A DNA stretch of 22,130 nucleotides from NCBI GenBank assembly GCA_027035985.1, contig JALVTI010000141.1, positions 1 to 22,130 on the forward strand, given 5' to 3'. This document shows, one piece after another, positions 1 to 6,956 of the stretch. Origin of the DNA: Aquificales bacterium (GTDB lineage: Bacteria; Aquificota; Aquificia; Aquificales; QOAS01). Under the pieces are notes generated by a model. That model ran no database searches. It saw only the letters and a program-made list of their open reading frames with translations, and was not told where the DNA came from. Position 1 is the first letter of the stretch; the number at the start of each line of letters is the position of its first letter. Made by a program: the position numbers and the translations under genes.

Positions 1-2
1 TG

Positions 3-134
3 AGCGGTGTTGGAGATAAGGTTATCTACTTCCTCCTAACCGCAAAGTGCCGCCCCGTCATTTTGGAAAGCGGCGCCTCTAAGGTCGGGGATTTGATTTT
101 TAAAAGGAATAAACCCCTCGAGGGGGGAAATTAA
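3..134 (+). CDS. C-terminal end of an unidentified protein (5' end outside window)
   Basis: The third forward frame is open from the window edge to a TAA at 132-134 and gives about 43 residues with normal protein composition: a hydrophobic stretch (VIYFLLTA), then CRPVILESGASKVGDLIF and a short polar tail. The other two forward frames close early. The GC-richer codon use resembles the housekeeping genes rather than the AT-rich block next to it. The stop overlaps the stop of the opposing pentapeptide reading frame by four bases, so the two genes are convergent. I do not recognise the family from this fragment. It could also be a chance open stretch. Confidence 0.45.
   Translation, partial: SGVGDKVIYFLLTAKCRPVILESGASKVGDLIFKRNKPLEGGN
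106..127 (-). terminator. Possible weak terminator hairpin of the pentapeptide/NACHT block
   Basis: A perfect 12-base palindrome, CCCCTCGAGGGG, lies at 114-125. As RNA it can fold only as a 4-bp G/C stem with a TCGA loop. Read on the minus strand it is followed by a T-rich run (TTTATTCC, then TTTT), which suits a terminator just beyond the stop at 131. The stem is short, so the call is tentative. Confidence 0.25.
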
Positions 135-952
135 ATTAAACCCAATTTCTCTTTCATTTCATCGTCGTAAATGGCTTTATCCCAATTTTTGGCTTTCTTT
201 ATCTCTTCGGGGTCGAAGATTGCACCGCGGAGGTCGGCGCCTTCTAGGTTGGCACCCTCTAATATAGCACCGGATAAATCAGCATTCTGTAAATTAGCCA
301 TTAATAGATTTGCTTGTGTTAAATCCGCATCTATTAAATTAGCATTATTTAACGAAGCTTCTAATAGAAAAGCTTCATTTATATTAGCTTTTTCTAAATT
401 TGCACGAAATAATTCTGCTTTACTTAAATTTGCATCACTCAAATCCGCTTGTTTTAAGTTAGCTTCACTTAAAATAGCTCCTTCTAAATCTGAATAGCTT
501 AGATCAGCTTCCATGAGAAAAGCATTTCTAATGTTCGAGGGAACTAAGTTAGCACTATTTAGAATAGCACCGGCTAAATTAGCGTTTTCTAAATTAACTC
601 CTTCTAAATTTGATTCTGTTAAGTTTGCTCCAACTAGAATATCTCCATATAGGTTTGCATTCATTAGATGAGCACCTTCTAAATTTGTAGCAAGTAAATT
701 TGCCTTTGTTAAATCTGCGTGGGTTAAATCGACATAACTTAAATTTGATTCCTTTAGTGAAGTTTCTATTAGCTTAGCTTCTGATAAATCAGCACCTTGT
801 AAAAAATCAGTCTTATCTAAATTTAAACCACTTAAATTAATACCTTTTAAAGGTAAATCTTCCACAAAAGTTTCTTCACAACTTTGGGTATACTTAACTA
901 TACAAGCAAACTTCTTTTTGGTTTCTATATCCTTGAACTCAACGGGTACCAC
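131..952 (-). CDS. Pentapeptide-repeat fragment (sensor end of the broken NACHT gene)
   Basis: The fragment is 273 residues if counted from a GTG at 952. Roughly residues 35-250 are about 41 tandem A(D/N)LXX pentapeptides (ADLSE, ANLEG, ADLRG and similar). This family folds into a square right-handed beta-helix. A short non-repeat tail (FDPEEIKKAKNWDKA...) follows. The DNA shows a matching 15-base periodicity built on TCTAAATTAGC-like units. The GTG is probably not a real start: no Shine-Dalgarno sequence precedes it, and the same frame stays open upstream to about 1086 with coherent sequence that matches the neighbouring frame across a shift. Pentapeptide proteins can mimic DNA (the Qnr/MfpA type), but as the tail of a NACHT protein this array more likely served as a scaffold or sensor. 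Confidence 0.75.
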   Translation of the reverse strand: MVPVEFKDIETKKKFACIVKYTQSCEETFVEDLPLKGINLSGLNLDKTDFLQGADLSEAKLIETSLKESNLSYVDLTHADLTKANLLATNLEGAHLMNANLYGDILVGANLTESNLEGVNLENANLAGAILNSANLVPSNIRNAFLMEADLSYSDLEGAILSEANLKQADLSDANLSKAELFRANLEKANINEAFLLEASLNNANLIDADLTQANLLMANLQNADLSGAILEGANLEGADLRGAIFDPEEIKKAKNWDKAIYDDEMKEKLGLI

Positions 953-1074
953 TTTATTGGTAAAAATCCAAAAATTTCCAAAACACCAAAGTGCTTTATT
1001 GAAAATATCCTCAAAAATATCTTCGTTATTGTTATTATTTTTATTTTCATTAGCATCAAATCTATAAGAGTAAA

Positions 1075-1176
1075 ATTTTTTCTTAGTAACTTAGGAAACA
1101 ATTTTTCGACTTTTTCTTTAAATTTCTGTTGTTTATCTTTATCCCTTTCCCTATGAAGGTCTATTAACTCCTCCAA
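1075..1176 (-). pseudogene. Linker piece between NACHT and pentapeptide parts, out of frame with both
   Basis: This short frame overlaps the end of the NACHT frame and carries ILEELIDLHRERDKDKQQ and KFKEKVEKLFPKLLRK, a charged helical stretch. It ends its sensible run at an A6T4 tract (about 1075-1084), where adding one A would continue into KKFYSYRFDANENK in the pentapeptide frame. Beyond the tract its own frame gives a low-complexity I/K/T/M-rich sequence, as expected for out-of-frame translation. It therefore reads as the linker of the broken NACHT protein and not as a separate gene. Confidence 0.6.
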
Positions 1177-2363
1177 TATTGTCTAATTTCTTTTGTCATC
1201 TTTCGGTGGGAAAAGGTATCCCATATAATCCTCTCTGCTTCTTTTTCATCTTCGAGTAAATTCATCATTTTGTGGTAGATGTGTTCGGCGGTTAAATACT
1301 CCTGAAAGGATTTGTGGAGAAATTCAACCTCATAATTATGTTCCCTAAAGTAGAACCCTACGAGGATATCCGTAAAAATATCTTCTTCCCTAAATTCTTT
1401 AGGGATTGCATTTTTTATCCTCTTAAAGGTTTCAAATTCTTCTATTTCCTCCTTGGTAGCGACTAAGCTTCCTTTCTTAAATTCCATCAAAAAGGCAAGT
1501 TCCCTTAAAAAGTCGGGATATTTATCCATTACCTCTTGTGGTAAGGGGTTTTTTCCCGTTTCCCAAACACGGTTTAGCAGTTTGTTAAACACCCTTTTAT
1601 AGAATTGCGTCCTCGAAGTGGTTTCCTTTAATAAAGGACACTCTTTTTCGGTCTCTATTAAACAGTCATAAACCAACAAAAAGAGGATTATAGGTTGGTT
1701 TATTAACTCTCTAAGGTGGCATCTGTTATCTTCAAATCCCTTTGATGTCGAGAGAATTTTTATTAAATTTTCCTTTAAAGATTTCAACTTTTTCTTAAAC
1801 ACCAAAGGGTTTTCCAAATTTAATTTCTCCAAAGCCCTTTCAAAGTTATTGAGATATCGGGCTATATCCACCTCATCGAATTCTCTAAGCTCCAAAACCA
1901 AAGTTTGGAAATCTATGGCAGCTTTGTTTAAAACTTCGTTGGGAATATAACGGGAAGTAATCAATATCAGGGTATTATCCTCGTCGCTCACGGCATCGTA
2001 GAGCTTACCGAGCAATTCTTTTATTTCTTCATTCGTAAAGTTGCGGGGAACGACATATTCATCCAACCCGTCGAGGATTAAAAATTTTCCCTCCCACGAT
2101 GGAATTTTTATTCCATACTTCCTTTTGATGTGATTGTTTATGACCTCATAGGGATTTTCAAGAAGTTTTCCATCTTTAGTGTCTTTGATATCCCTAAACC
2201 TTATAAGGAAAACTTGCTGGGAAATATTCAACTTATTGTTTACATAATCGTAAATCAATTTTTTGGTGAAGGAAGTCTTACCCTCCCCGGGATAGCCCAA
2301 AAGTAGAACCATTTTTGGTGAAGGTGGTTTTAAAAACTCGAAAGGATTTTTACCCCTTACCAA
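1164..2363 (-). CDS. NACHT NTPase domain fragment
   Basis: The frame gives 399 residues from a TTG at 2363 and is open up to 2498. Walker A is GYPGEGKT (residues 23-30). Walker B is FLILDGLDE (94-102), the extended D-G-L-D-E form typical of NACHT. A sensor-like LILITSR follows at about 137-143. Near residue 350 is FLHKSFQEYLTAEHI, which matches the F-x-H-x-S-F-x-E-Y-x-x-A helix seen at the end of many NACHT modules. The TTG is not a convincing start: sequence upstream in frame (ERGNFYFYTPEKVRLTKFIPEL) reads as normal lead-in to NACHT. The frame ends abruptly at TKEIRQYWRS, while the adjacent frame carries the natural continuation. The ATPase domain is certain. That it is part of a larger broken gene is very likely. 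Confidence 0.8.
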   Translation of the reverse strand: MVRGKNPFEFLKPPSPKMVLLLGYPGEGKTSFTKKLIYDYVNNKLNISQQVFLIRFRDIKDTKDGKLLENPYEVINNHIKRKYGIKIPSWEGKFLILDGLDEYVVPRNFTNEEIKELLGKLYDAVSDEDNTLILITSRYIPNEVLNKAAIDFQTLVLELREFDEVDIARYLNNFERALEKLNLENPLVFKKKLKSLKENLIKILSTSKGFEDNRCHLRELINQPIILFLLVYDCLIETEKECPLLKETTSRTQFYKRVFNKLLNRVWETGKNPLPQEVMDKYPDFLRELAFLMEFKKGSLVATKEEIEEFETFKRIKNAIPKEFREEDIFTDILVGFYFREHNYEVEFLHKSFQEYLTAEHIYHKMMNLLEDEKEAERIIWDTFSHRKMTKEIRQYWRS

Positions 2364-2677
2364 TTCGGGAATAAATTTGGTTAACCTAACCTTTTCAGGG
2401 GTATAGAAGTAAAAATTACCTCTTTCGCCGCCTATTCTGTCTTCCTTTTGGCATCTCAGCGGGTTTTCTTTTCTGAGAATAGATTTTTCTTTTCGAAATC
2501 AATATTTTTCTCGTAAATCCTAAAAGAGGGTTCGACATACAAATCCTTTAAAGGGATTTTAAAGACTTTTTCGTGTTTCAAAATAGGTTCTTCAAATTCT
2601 TTTGCGACCTCGTAAAGTTTCCTTTTATATTTGTAAAACGAAGAGTAGCGGCTTTCTTCTTCTATCCACTGCTTTAG

Positions 2678-2680
2678 TCA
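2678..2680 (-). other. In-frame nonsense codon in the NACHT gene
   Basis: The TGA falls between ...EKSDEDIGVS and LKQWIEEESRYSSF..., both in one frame. A single C-to-T change from CGA (Arg) or a G-to-A change from TGG (Trp) would produce it. No selenocysteine-type hairpin is evident just downstream, and NACHT proteins are not selenoproteins. Confidence 0.7.
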
Positions 2681-3184
2681 AGATACCCCTATATCCTCAT
2701 CGCTTTTTTCCAAGTCCAGTATTCGGTAGAAATGGTTTTCCGCTAAACGGACGGTATCCCCGAATATACGTTCCCCATTTTCTGTAATAACTTTCTTAAG
2801 TTCCGCATTTTGGTTTTCATCGCTTAGCAAAGTCCGTTTGTAGTATTCCCATATTTGATTTAAAACCCCATTTTGTGGAAAATTTTTGAAATCGAACTCC
2901 TCAAGTTTCGGATTTGTCCCTTCCAATTGGAGGAGTTTTTTCACAATTTCTTCATTCCCGTGAATGGTTTTTATTCCGTATCCCCTTAAGGTTTCCACAA
3001 AAGCGGTAAAAAAGGCGGTGGATAGAATAGTTTTAAAAACCTCTTCCGGTGTAGAATTTTTCCAATTGCTGTGAACCTCTTCAAATATTTTCTTTATCCC
3101 CTCCGACGTAAGGTTGGTAAAAACACCTTTTGCCACTTCTACCACGAAAGGAAAAAGCGAAGATGTTAGAAAAACCTCCAACAT
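2678..3184 (-). CDS. N-terminal fragment of the NACHT protein, ended by an in-frame TGA
   Basis: The fragment gives 168 residues from an ATG at 3182-3184 to the TGA at 2678-2680. The N-terminus is hydrophobic (MLEVFLTSSLFPFVVEVAKG) and then mostly helical and charged; I recognise no named domain. The frame directly after the TGA stays open for a further 73 codons with sequence of the same character, so the TGA looks like a nonsense mutation. The ATG has a stop codon (TAA) two codons upstream in frame, which makes it the first possible start. The nearest purine-rich Shine-Dalgarno-like stretch (GAGGGAG) lies about 20 bases upstream, which is too far, so the initiation signal may be damaged too. 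Confidence 0.6.
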   Translation of the reverse strand: MLEVFLTSSLFPFVVEVAKGVFTNLTSEGIKKIFEEVHSNWKNSTPEEVFKTILSTAFFTAFVETLRGYGIKTIHGNEEIVKKLLQLEGTNPKLEEFDFKNFPQNGVLNQIWEYYKRTLLSDENQNAELKKVITENGERIFGDTVRLAENHFYRILDLEKSDEDIGVS

Positions 3185-3331
3185 TTGTAATTATTATTAT
3201 CCATCTCCCTCAAGTGGTATTTTGAATCATCAAATAATACACGCAGAAGAGAGAAAAACCGACCTTCAAATGGGGAAGTGGTTTTAATTTTCGTCCCAAT
3301 AAAAGTTAACCCCTTACCCTTATAACTCCAA
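3185..3331. other. Divergent intergenic region between NACHT remnant and rfaE2
   Basis: This 147-bp AT-rich spacer separates divergent genes, so promoters for both should lie here. A small inverted repeat, TTTGA-ATCA-TCAAA, is at 3221-3234. A TATAAC box at 3321-3326 faces rfaE2 but sits only five bases before its ATG and has no good -35 partner. If used, it would give a leaderless message. No tRNA, terminator or direct repeat is visible. Confidence 0.4.
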
Positions 3332-3829
3332 ATGGCGGAAAATTGCGGAAAATTCCTCCCCCTGGGGGAACTCTTAAGGGAACTCCAACCCTTAAGGGGT
3401 AAGAAAAAGATAGTTTTCACCAACGGGTGTTTCGACATAATCCACGCGGGGCACGTTCACTACCTCAAAGAGTGCAAAGGGCTCGGCGATATCCTCGTGG
3501 TGGGTATAAACTCCGACGACTCCATAAGGAGGCTAAAAGGGGAAAAACGTCCCATCCTCCCCTTGGAGATGAGGGCTTATGTTCTCTCCAATATATGCGC
3601 CGTCGATTACGTCGTTCCCTTTGAGGAAGACACACCCTACAACCTCATAAAGGAGATAAAGCCGGATATCCTCGTAAAGGGGGGGGATTGGGATATAGAC
3701 CGAATAGTGGGAAGGGATATAGTCGAGTCCTACGGCGGGAAAGTTTTAACCATACCCTTCGAGTTCGATATATCGACCACCAAAATAGTGGAGGAGATAA
3801 AGAGACGCTACTGCGGGGGTGGGGATTAA
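3332..3829 (+). CDS. rfaE2: D-glycero-beta-D-manno-heptose 1-phosphate adenylyltransferase
   Basis: The 165-residue protein belongs to the cytidylyltransferase-like nucleotidyltransferase fold. It transfers AMP from ATP to heptose 1-phosphate to make ADP-heptose for the inner core of lipopolysaccharide, in the cytoplasm. The sequence FTNGCFDIIHAGHVHYL (about residues 30-46) has the diagnostic HxGH ATP-binding motif. VVGINSDDSIRRLKG, EKRPILPLEMRA and the VKGGDW region follow the HldE C-terminal domain pattern. It is a stand-alone domain, without the ribokinase half found in fused HldE, so the kinase must be encoded elsewhere. No Shine-Dalgarno sequence precedes the ATG. The last codons overlap the GTG start of truD by 11 bases, which indicates co-translation. 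Family assignment is firm. The exact substrate isomer follows from the family. Confidence 0.88.
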   Translation: MAENCGKFLPLGELLRELQPLRGKKKIVFTNGCFDIIHAGHVHYLKECKGLGDILVVGINSDDSIRRLKGEKRPILPLEMRAYVLSNICAVDYVVPFEEDTPYNLIKEIKPDILVKGGDWDIDRIVGRDIVESYGGKVLTIPFEFDISTTKIVEEIKRRYCGGGD

Positions 3830-4790
3830 AATCGAAAACCTCCCGATGGAAACCTATAGATTCGATTTCCCCCTAAAGGTCTCCCCCTTCGACTTCATAG
3901 TCCACGAGGTGGCAGAGTTTCCCGAAGGGGATAACTACTTCCTCTACAAATTGGTAAAACGGAATTTAAACAGCAACGACCCCTATATAGTGGGCTACCT
4001 CAAAAGTTTAGGGGTGAGAGATTTCGGCTACGCCGGACTTAAAGACCGCTACGCCCTCACGGTGCAAAATGTCTCCCTCGACCGCTTTGTGGGTAAGAAG
4101 CTGATACGTCGGGAGCTGGGAAAATATTTCGCCCTCCTCTACGTGGGAAAGATAAGGCATAAGATACGAACGGGGTTTTTGAGGGGAAACCGCTTCTTTA
4201 TAAGGCACCACAACAGACTTTTTACCACCTTCGGGTATTCGCTCAATTATTATGACTCGCAGAGGTTGGGAAAGAATGTAGCCCGCGGAAGGAGGTTTCT
4301 AAAGGAAAATCCTTCCAAAAAGTGGGAAAGGGTCTTTTGGGTCAACTCCTATCAAAGTTTCGTCTGGAATTTGACCGCCTTCGAGGTGCTGAAGCTAAAA
4401 ATAGAGGAGTTCAACCGTCGGGTGGGTTTTGAAATTGTGAAACCCTGTCGTGTGGAGGAGGGAAAGGTTTTTCACATATTTCCCTGCTCGAGAGATAAAA
4501 ACGCCCTGGAAGACCTCCTAAGGGAACTGACAAAAATCCGCATTCCCCTTGTGGGGTATAGGGTGAAATTGGAACCACCCATTAAGGAAATAGTCGAAAG
4601 GATACTCTCAAAGGGGGGTATTACCGTGGAGGACTTTAGGAGGTGGAGGCTAAAGGGCGATTACCGACCCCTCGCGGTGGAGGTGGGAGACATTAAGAGA
4701 TACCCGCTAAGTTTGAGATTTTTCCTCCCCAAAGGTGCGTTTGCGACGGTTTACATAAAACTCCTTTGGCTTTGGGAGCGATTTCGTTAA
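3819..4790 (+). CDS. truD: tRNA pseudouridine synthase D (TruD family)
   Basis: The protein has 323 residues (323 from GTG 3819; 314 if the in-frame ATG at 3846 is used). TruD converts U13 of certain tRNAs to pseudouridine. Visible motifs are KVSPFDFIVHEV near the N-terminus, GYAGLKDRYALTVQ (about residues 67-80) with the catalytic Asp in K-D-R, FLRGNRFFIR, NYYDSQRLGKN (family N-Y-F-G-x-Q-R-F-G) and NSYQSFVWN. The C-terminal KGGITVEDFRRWRLKGDYR also fits the family. The GTG start overlaps rfaE2 in the polycistron. The ATG at 3846 would abolish that overlap and cannot be excluded, since neither has a strong Shine-Dalgarno sequence. Confidence 0.87.
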   Translation: MGIKIENLPMETYRFDFPLKVSPFDFIVHEVAEFPEGDNYFLYKLVKRNLNSNDPYIVGYLKSLGVRDFGYAGLKDRYALTVQNVSLDRFVGKKLIRRELGKYFALLYVGKIRHKIRTGFLRGNRFFIRHHNRLFTTFGYSLNYYDSQRLGKNVARGRRFLKENPSKKWERVFWVNSYQSFVWNLTAFEVLKLKIEEFNRRVGFEIVKPCRVEEGKVFHIFPCSRDKNALEDLLRELTKIRIPLVGYRVKLEPPIKEIVERILSKGGITVEDFRRWRLKGDYRPLAVEVGDIKRYPLSLRFFLPKGAFATVYIKLLWLWERFR

Positions 4791-4800
4791 ATTTTTTAGT

Positions 4801-5157
4801 ATGTTGTCAAGAAATGACCGTTTAACGTTGATGTTTCTACTCCTCTTTTTAGCAATTTTTATCGTTGGGCTTAGAGGGGTTTCTTATTTGGTCAGCTATG
4901 GAATAGTTAAGGAGTTCACAAACGGTCTCGCCCAAACCCTCAATTTGGTGGATAAACTGTATCCCTCCTTCCAACCTTTTGTGGATATTAAATTTTCCAT
5001 TTTAGGGAATAAAGATGTCCTGCACATAGATAGGATTAACAACAGGATAACCTCCGATAGAGACTTTATCTACCATTACAACGGTTTTACGGTGAAGTGT
5101 TCGGTAATATACCAACCGCAGGAGAAGTATTATCTCATCTCCTGTGGGGTTGAATAA
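4801..5157 (+). CDS. Small membrane-anchored protein, family not recognised
   Basis: The 118-residue protein starts with MLSRNDRLTLMFLLLFLAIF, followed by IVGLRGVSYLVSYG. This is one N-terminal transmembrane helix (about residues 8-34) behind a positively charged start, so the remaining 85 residues should face the periplasm. The soluble part has two cysteines (VKCSVIY and LISCGVE near the C-terminus) that could form a disulfide. There is no lipobox. It lies 10 bases after truD and 13 bases before the HAD gene, so it is in the same operon, but neither neighbour suggests a function. No Shine-Dalgarno sequence is visible before the ATG (TTAGTATG). Confidence 0.65.
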   Translation: MLSRNDRLTLMFLLLFLAIFIVGLRGVSYLVSYGIVKEFTNGLAQTLNLVDKLYPSFQPFVDIKFSILGNKDVLHIDRINNRITSDRDFIYHYNGFTVKCSVIYQPQEKYYLISCGVE

Positions 5158-5170
5158 TAGATAACCCCTT

Positions 5171-5959
5171 ATGAAGGAAATAGCCCTTTTGCTCGACCTC
5201 GACGGGGTTCTGGTTAGGGACAAGAAGCTAAACCTCTTTCCCGATACCCTCTCCTTTTTGAGGTTTTTGAGAGAAGAAAACATACCTTTTAGGGTGGTTT
5301 CGAACAACTCCCGTATCCCCCCTAAGGAACTGCGGAAAAAACTCTCCGAAAGGGGGATTGAACTTAAAGAAGACGAACTCTTAACGGCTCTCATGGTTGC
5401 ACCCCAATACCTGAAGAGGTTTAAATCGGTTTACCCCTTTTGTGAGGAGGCGGTAAAGAAGTACCTCAAAGAGGAGGGGATAAATATCGTCGACACACCG
5501 GAGGCGGCAGCGGTATTCGTAGGACAAAACCATTCGGTGGACTTTACCCAAATAAAGAAGGCCACCACCGCCCTAAAGGGTGGGGCTAAACTCGTCGCTG
5601 TGAACCTCAACAGGCTCGCCAAAGACAGCGACGGACTCTTTTACCCGGCGACCGGTAGCTGGATTAAGCTCTTTGCCACCGCCACCGATTACCCCGAAAG
5701 CGAAGTCGTCGCCTTGGGAAAACCCTCCGAGGAATTTTTCAAATTGGCTATGAAAGGCTTCGAGGGAAGGGAAATCCTCTTTGCGAGCGACGACTTTTAC
5801 ACCGACCTGATACCGGCGGAAAAATACGGAATAAAGACCGTATTCGTCACCACCGGTAAGTATTTGGAGGAAGACCTAAAGCGCGCCGGCTACAAACCCT
5901 TTGCGGTGGTGCACTCCCTTACCGAATTGTCCGAGCTTTTGAAATCCCTAAAAGCTTAA
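5171..5959 (+). CDS. HAD-superfamily phosphatase, class IIA (NagD-like)
   Basis: The 262-residue cytoplasmic HAD phosphatase carries motif I as LLLDLDGVLV (residues 7-16), with nucleophile and acid/base Asp. Motif II is RVVSNNSR and the motif III Lys is in ALGKPSEEFFKLA. Motif IV, FASDDFYTDLIPAEKYG, corresponds to the family GD-x-x-x-TD-I-x-x-A. The large cap between motifs II and III is the class II arrangement seen in NagD and in 4-nitrophenyl phosphatases. The family acts on sugar phosphates, nucleotides or phosphoglycolate; the substrate cannot be read from sequence. The start context is CCCCTTATG with no Shine-Dalgarno sequence. A terminator immediately follows, so this is the last gene of the rfaE2-truD operon. 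Confidence 0.82.
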   Translation: MKEIALLLDLDGVLVRDKKLNLFPDTLSFLRFLREENIPFRVVSNNSRIPPKELRKKLSERGIELKEDELLTALMVAPQYLKRFKSVYPFCEEAVKKYLKEEGINIVDTPEAAAVFVGQNHSVDFTQIKKATTALKGGAKLVAVNLNRLAKDSDGLFYPATGSWIKLFATATDYPESEVVALGKPSEEFFKLAMKGFEGREILFASDDFYTDLIPAEKYGIKTVFVTTGKYLEEDLKRAGYKPFAVVHSLTELSELLKSLKA

Positions 5960-5960
5960 T

Positions 5961-5987
5961 CCCCGCGCTACGCGCGGGCTCTTTTTT
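5961..5987 (+). terminator. Rho-independent terminator after the HAD gene
   Basis: A 7-bp G/C stem, CCCGCGC-TAC-GCGCGGG (5962-5978), is followed by CTCTTTTTT (5979-5987). It starts two bases after the HAD stop codon and separates the rfaE2-truD operon from prs. Confidence 0.88.
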
Positions 5988-6020
5988 GAATTTTTACCTT
6001 TTAAATAAGCTAAAAATCTT

Positions 6021-6956
6021 ATGTTGGAAAATGTAGCCCTTATTAGCGGAAGTTCCCACCCCGCCCTGGCTAAGCAGATTTCCGAAATCCTAAATATTCC
6101 TTTAACCGATACATTGGTTACCCGATTTTCCGACGGAGAGATTCGAGTTCAGATTAACGAGAGTGTTAGGGAAAAGAGGGTTTTTGTAATCCAAAGTCTT
6201 TGCAACCCGACAAATGACAACATTATGGAACTTTTACTTCTCATAGACGCGGCTAAGAGGGCTTCCGCCAAGGAGGTTAATGCGGTAATACCCTACTACG
6301 CTTACGCTCGTCAAGATAGAAAAGACCAACCGAGGGTGCCCATAAGTGCCAAAGTATTGGCAAACCTACTTCAAAGTGTCGGAACCGAGCGCGTAGTCGT
6401 GGTAGACCTCCACGCGGAGCAGATACAGGGCTTTTTCGATATACCGGTAGAACATATAAGCGCACTACCTCTATTCGCCGATTATTTGAAAAAACTCAAT
6501 TTGCAGGACTTGGTAATCGTCTCCCCCGACGCCGGTGGGGCAAAGCGTGCCAATAAACTCGCCAAAAAGCTCGGCGCGGAGCTCGCGATAATCTACAAAA
6601 TGCGCCCCCGTCCCAACGCGGTTGAGGTTTTCGACGTTATAGGAAATGTTGAGGGTAAAAACTGCGTTATCGTCGACGATATAGTCGACACTGCCGGAAC
6701 CTTGGTAGCCGCCGCCGATATGCTTTTCCAAAAGGGCGCAAAGAGCGTTAGAGCTTGCATCACACACGGGGTTCTATCGGGTCCCGCCGTCGAGCGGATA
6801 AACAACTCCAAACTGACCGAGTTGGTTATCACCGACACCATACCGACCGACGACAAGCCTATTAGGAATAAAAAGGTGCTCTCGATAGCACCCACCATAG
6901 CGGAGGTTATCCGCCGTATAGTGGAGGGTAAACCCCTTTCGATACTCTTCGAATAA
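6021..6956 (+). CDS. prs: Ribose-phosphate pyrophosphokinase (PRPP synthetase)
   Basis: The 311-residue cytoplasmic enzyme makes 5-phosphoribosyl 1-diphosphate from ribose 5-phosphate and ATP for purine, pyrimidine, His, Trp and NAD synthesis. It shows RFSDGEIRVQINESVR, the ATP-binding flexible loop region IPYYAYARQDRK, the metal-binding VDLHAEQIQGFF and VSPDAGGAKRA. The PRPP-binding loop is VIVDDIVDTAGTL (about residues 218-230). Length is the usual 310-320. The start context is ATCTTATG without a Shine-Dalgarno sequence. The gene lies between the terminator at 5987 and the L25 gene, with no terminator after it, so prs and rplY may be co-transcribed, an order seen in many bacteria. Confidence 0.95.
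   Translation: MLENVALISGSSHPALAKQISEILNIPLTDTLVTRFSDGEIRVQINESVREKRVFVIQSLCNPTNDNIMELLLLIDAAKRASAKEVNAVIPYYAYARQDRKDQPRVPISAKVLANLLQSVGTERVVVVDLHAEQIQGFFDIPVEHISALPLFADYLKKLNLQDLVIVSPDAGGAKRANKLAKKLGAELAIIYKMRPRPNAVEVFDVIGNVEGKNCVIVDDIVDTAGTLVAAADMLFQKGAKSVRACITHGVLSGPAVERINNSKLTELVITDTIPTDDKPIRNKKVLSIAPTIAEVIRRIVEGKPLSILFE

Larger units (their letters stand above)
131..3184 (-). pseudogene. Decayed NACHT NTPase with C-terminal pentapeptide repeats (NLR-like)
   Basis: Four consecutive minus-strand pieces join into one roughly 1015-residue protein. Piece A (3184-2681) ends in an in-frame TGA at 2678-2680, but the same frame continues past it with coherent sequence (LKQWIEEESRYSSFYKYKR...) to 2456. 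A single-base shift near 2463-2486, in GAAAAGAAAACCC, leads into the NACHT frame, which is open from 2498 to the stop at 1164. A second shift near 1185 (CAATATTGG) leads to ILEELIDLHRERD. A third, near 1075-1082 in an A6T4 run, enters the pentapeptide frame through KKFYSYRFDANENK and continues to 131. All three shifts match one-base losses of the same sign. Known NACHT/STAND proteins use an N-terminal effector or adaptor, a NACHT switch and a repeat sensor, and many bacterial ones are antiphage defence genes. Domain order fits that plan. The defence role is inference. Confidence 0.8.

Noticed and set aside
171..497. 108-residue plus-strand ORF, Ser/Ala/Lys repeats
   Set aside because: It is the antisense reading of the pentapeptide repeats, so its periodicity is inherited.
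2678..2680. TGA as a selenocysteine codon
   Set aside because: No selenoprotein family is involved, no hairpin of the right type follows, and three other frame breaks point to decay.
3240..3310. A stretch (GGGGAAGTGGTTTTAATTTT) resembling part of a CRISPR repeat
   Set aside because: It occurs once; there is no second copy at a regular distance and no cas gene in the window.
3166..3438. 90-residue minus-strand ORF across the NACHT-rfaE2 gap
   Set aside because: It overlaps the start of rfaE2 antisense, has no family signature, and translates intergenic DNA. Its last codons overlap the NACHT start in another frame.
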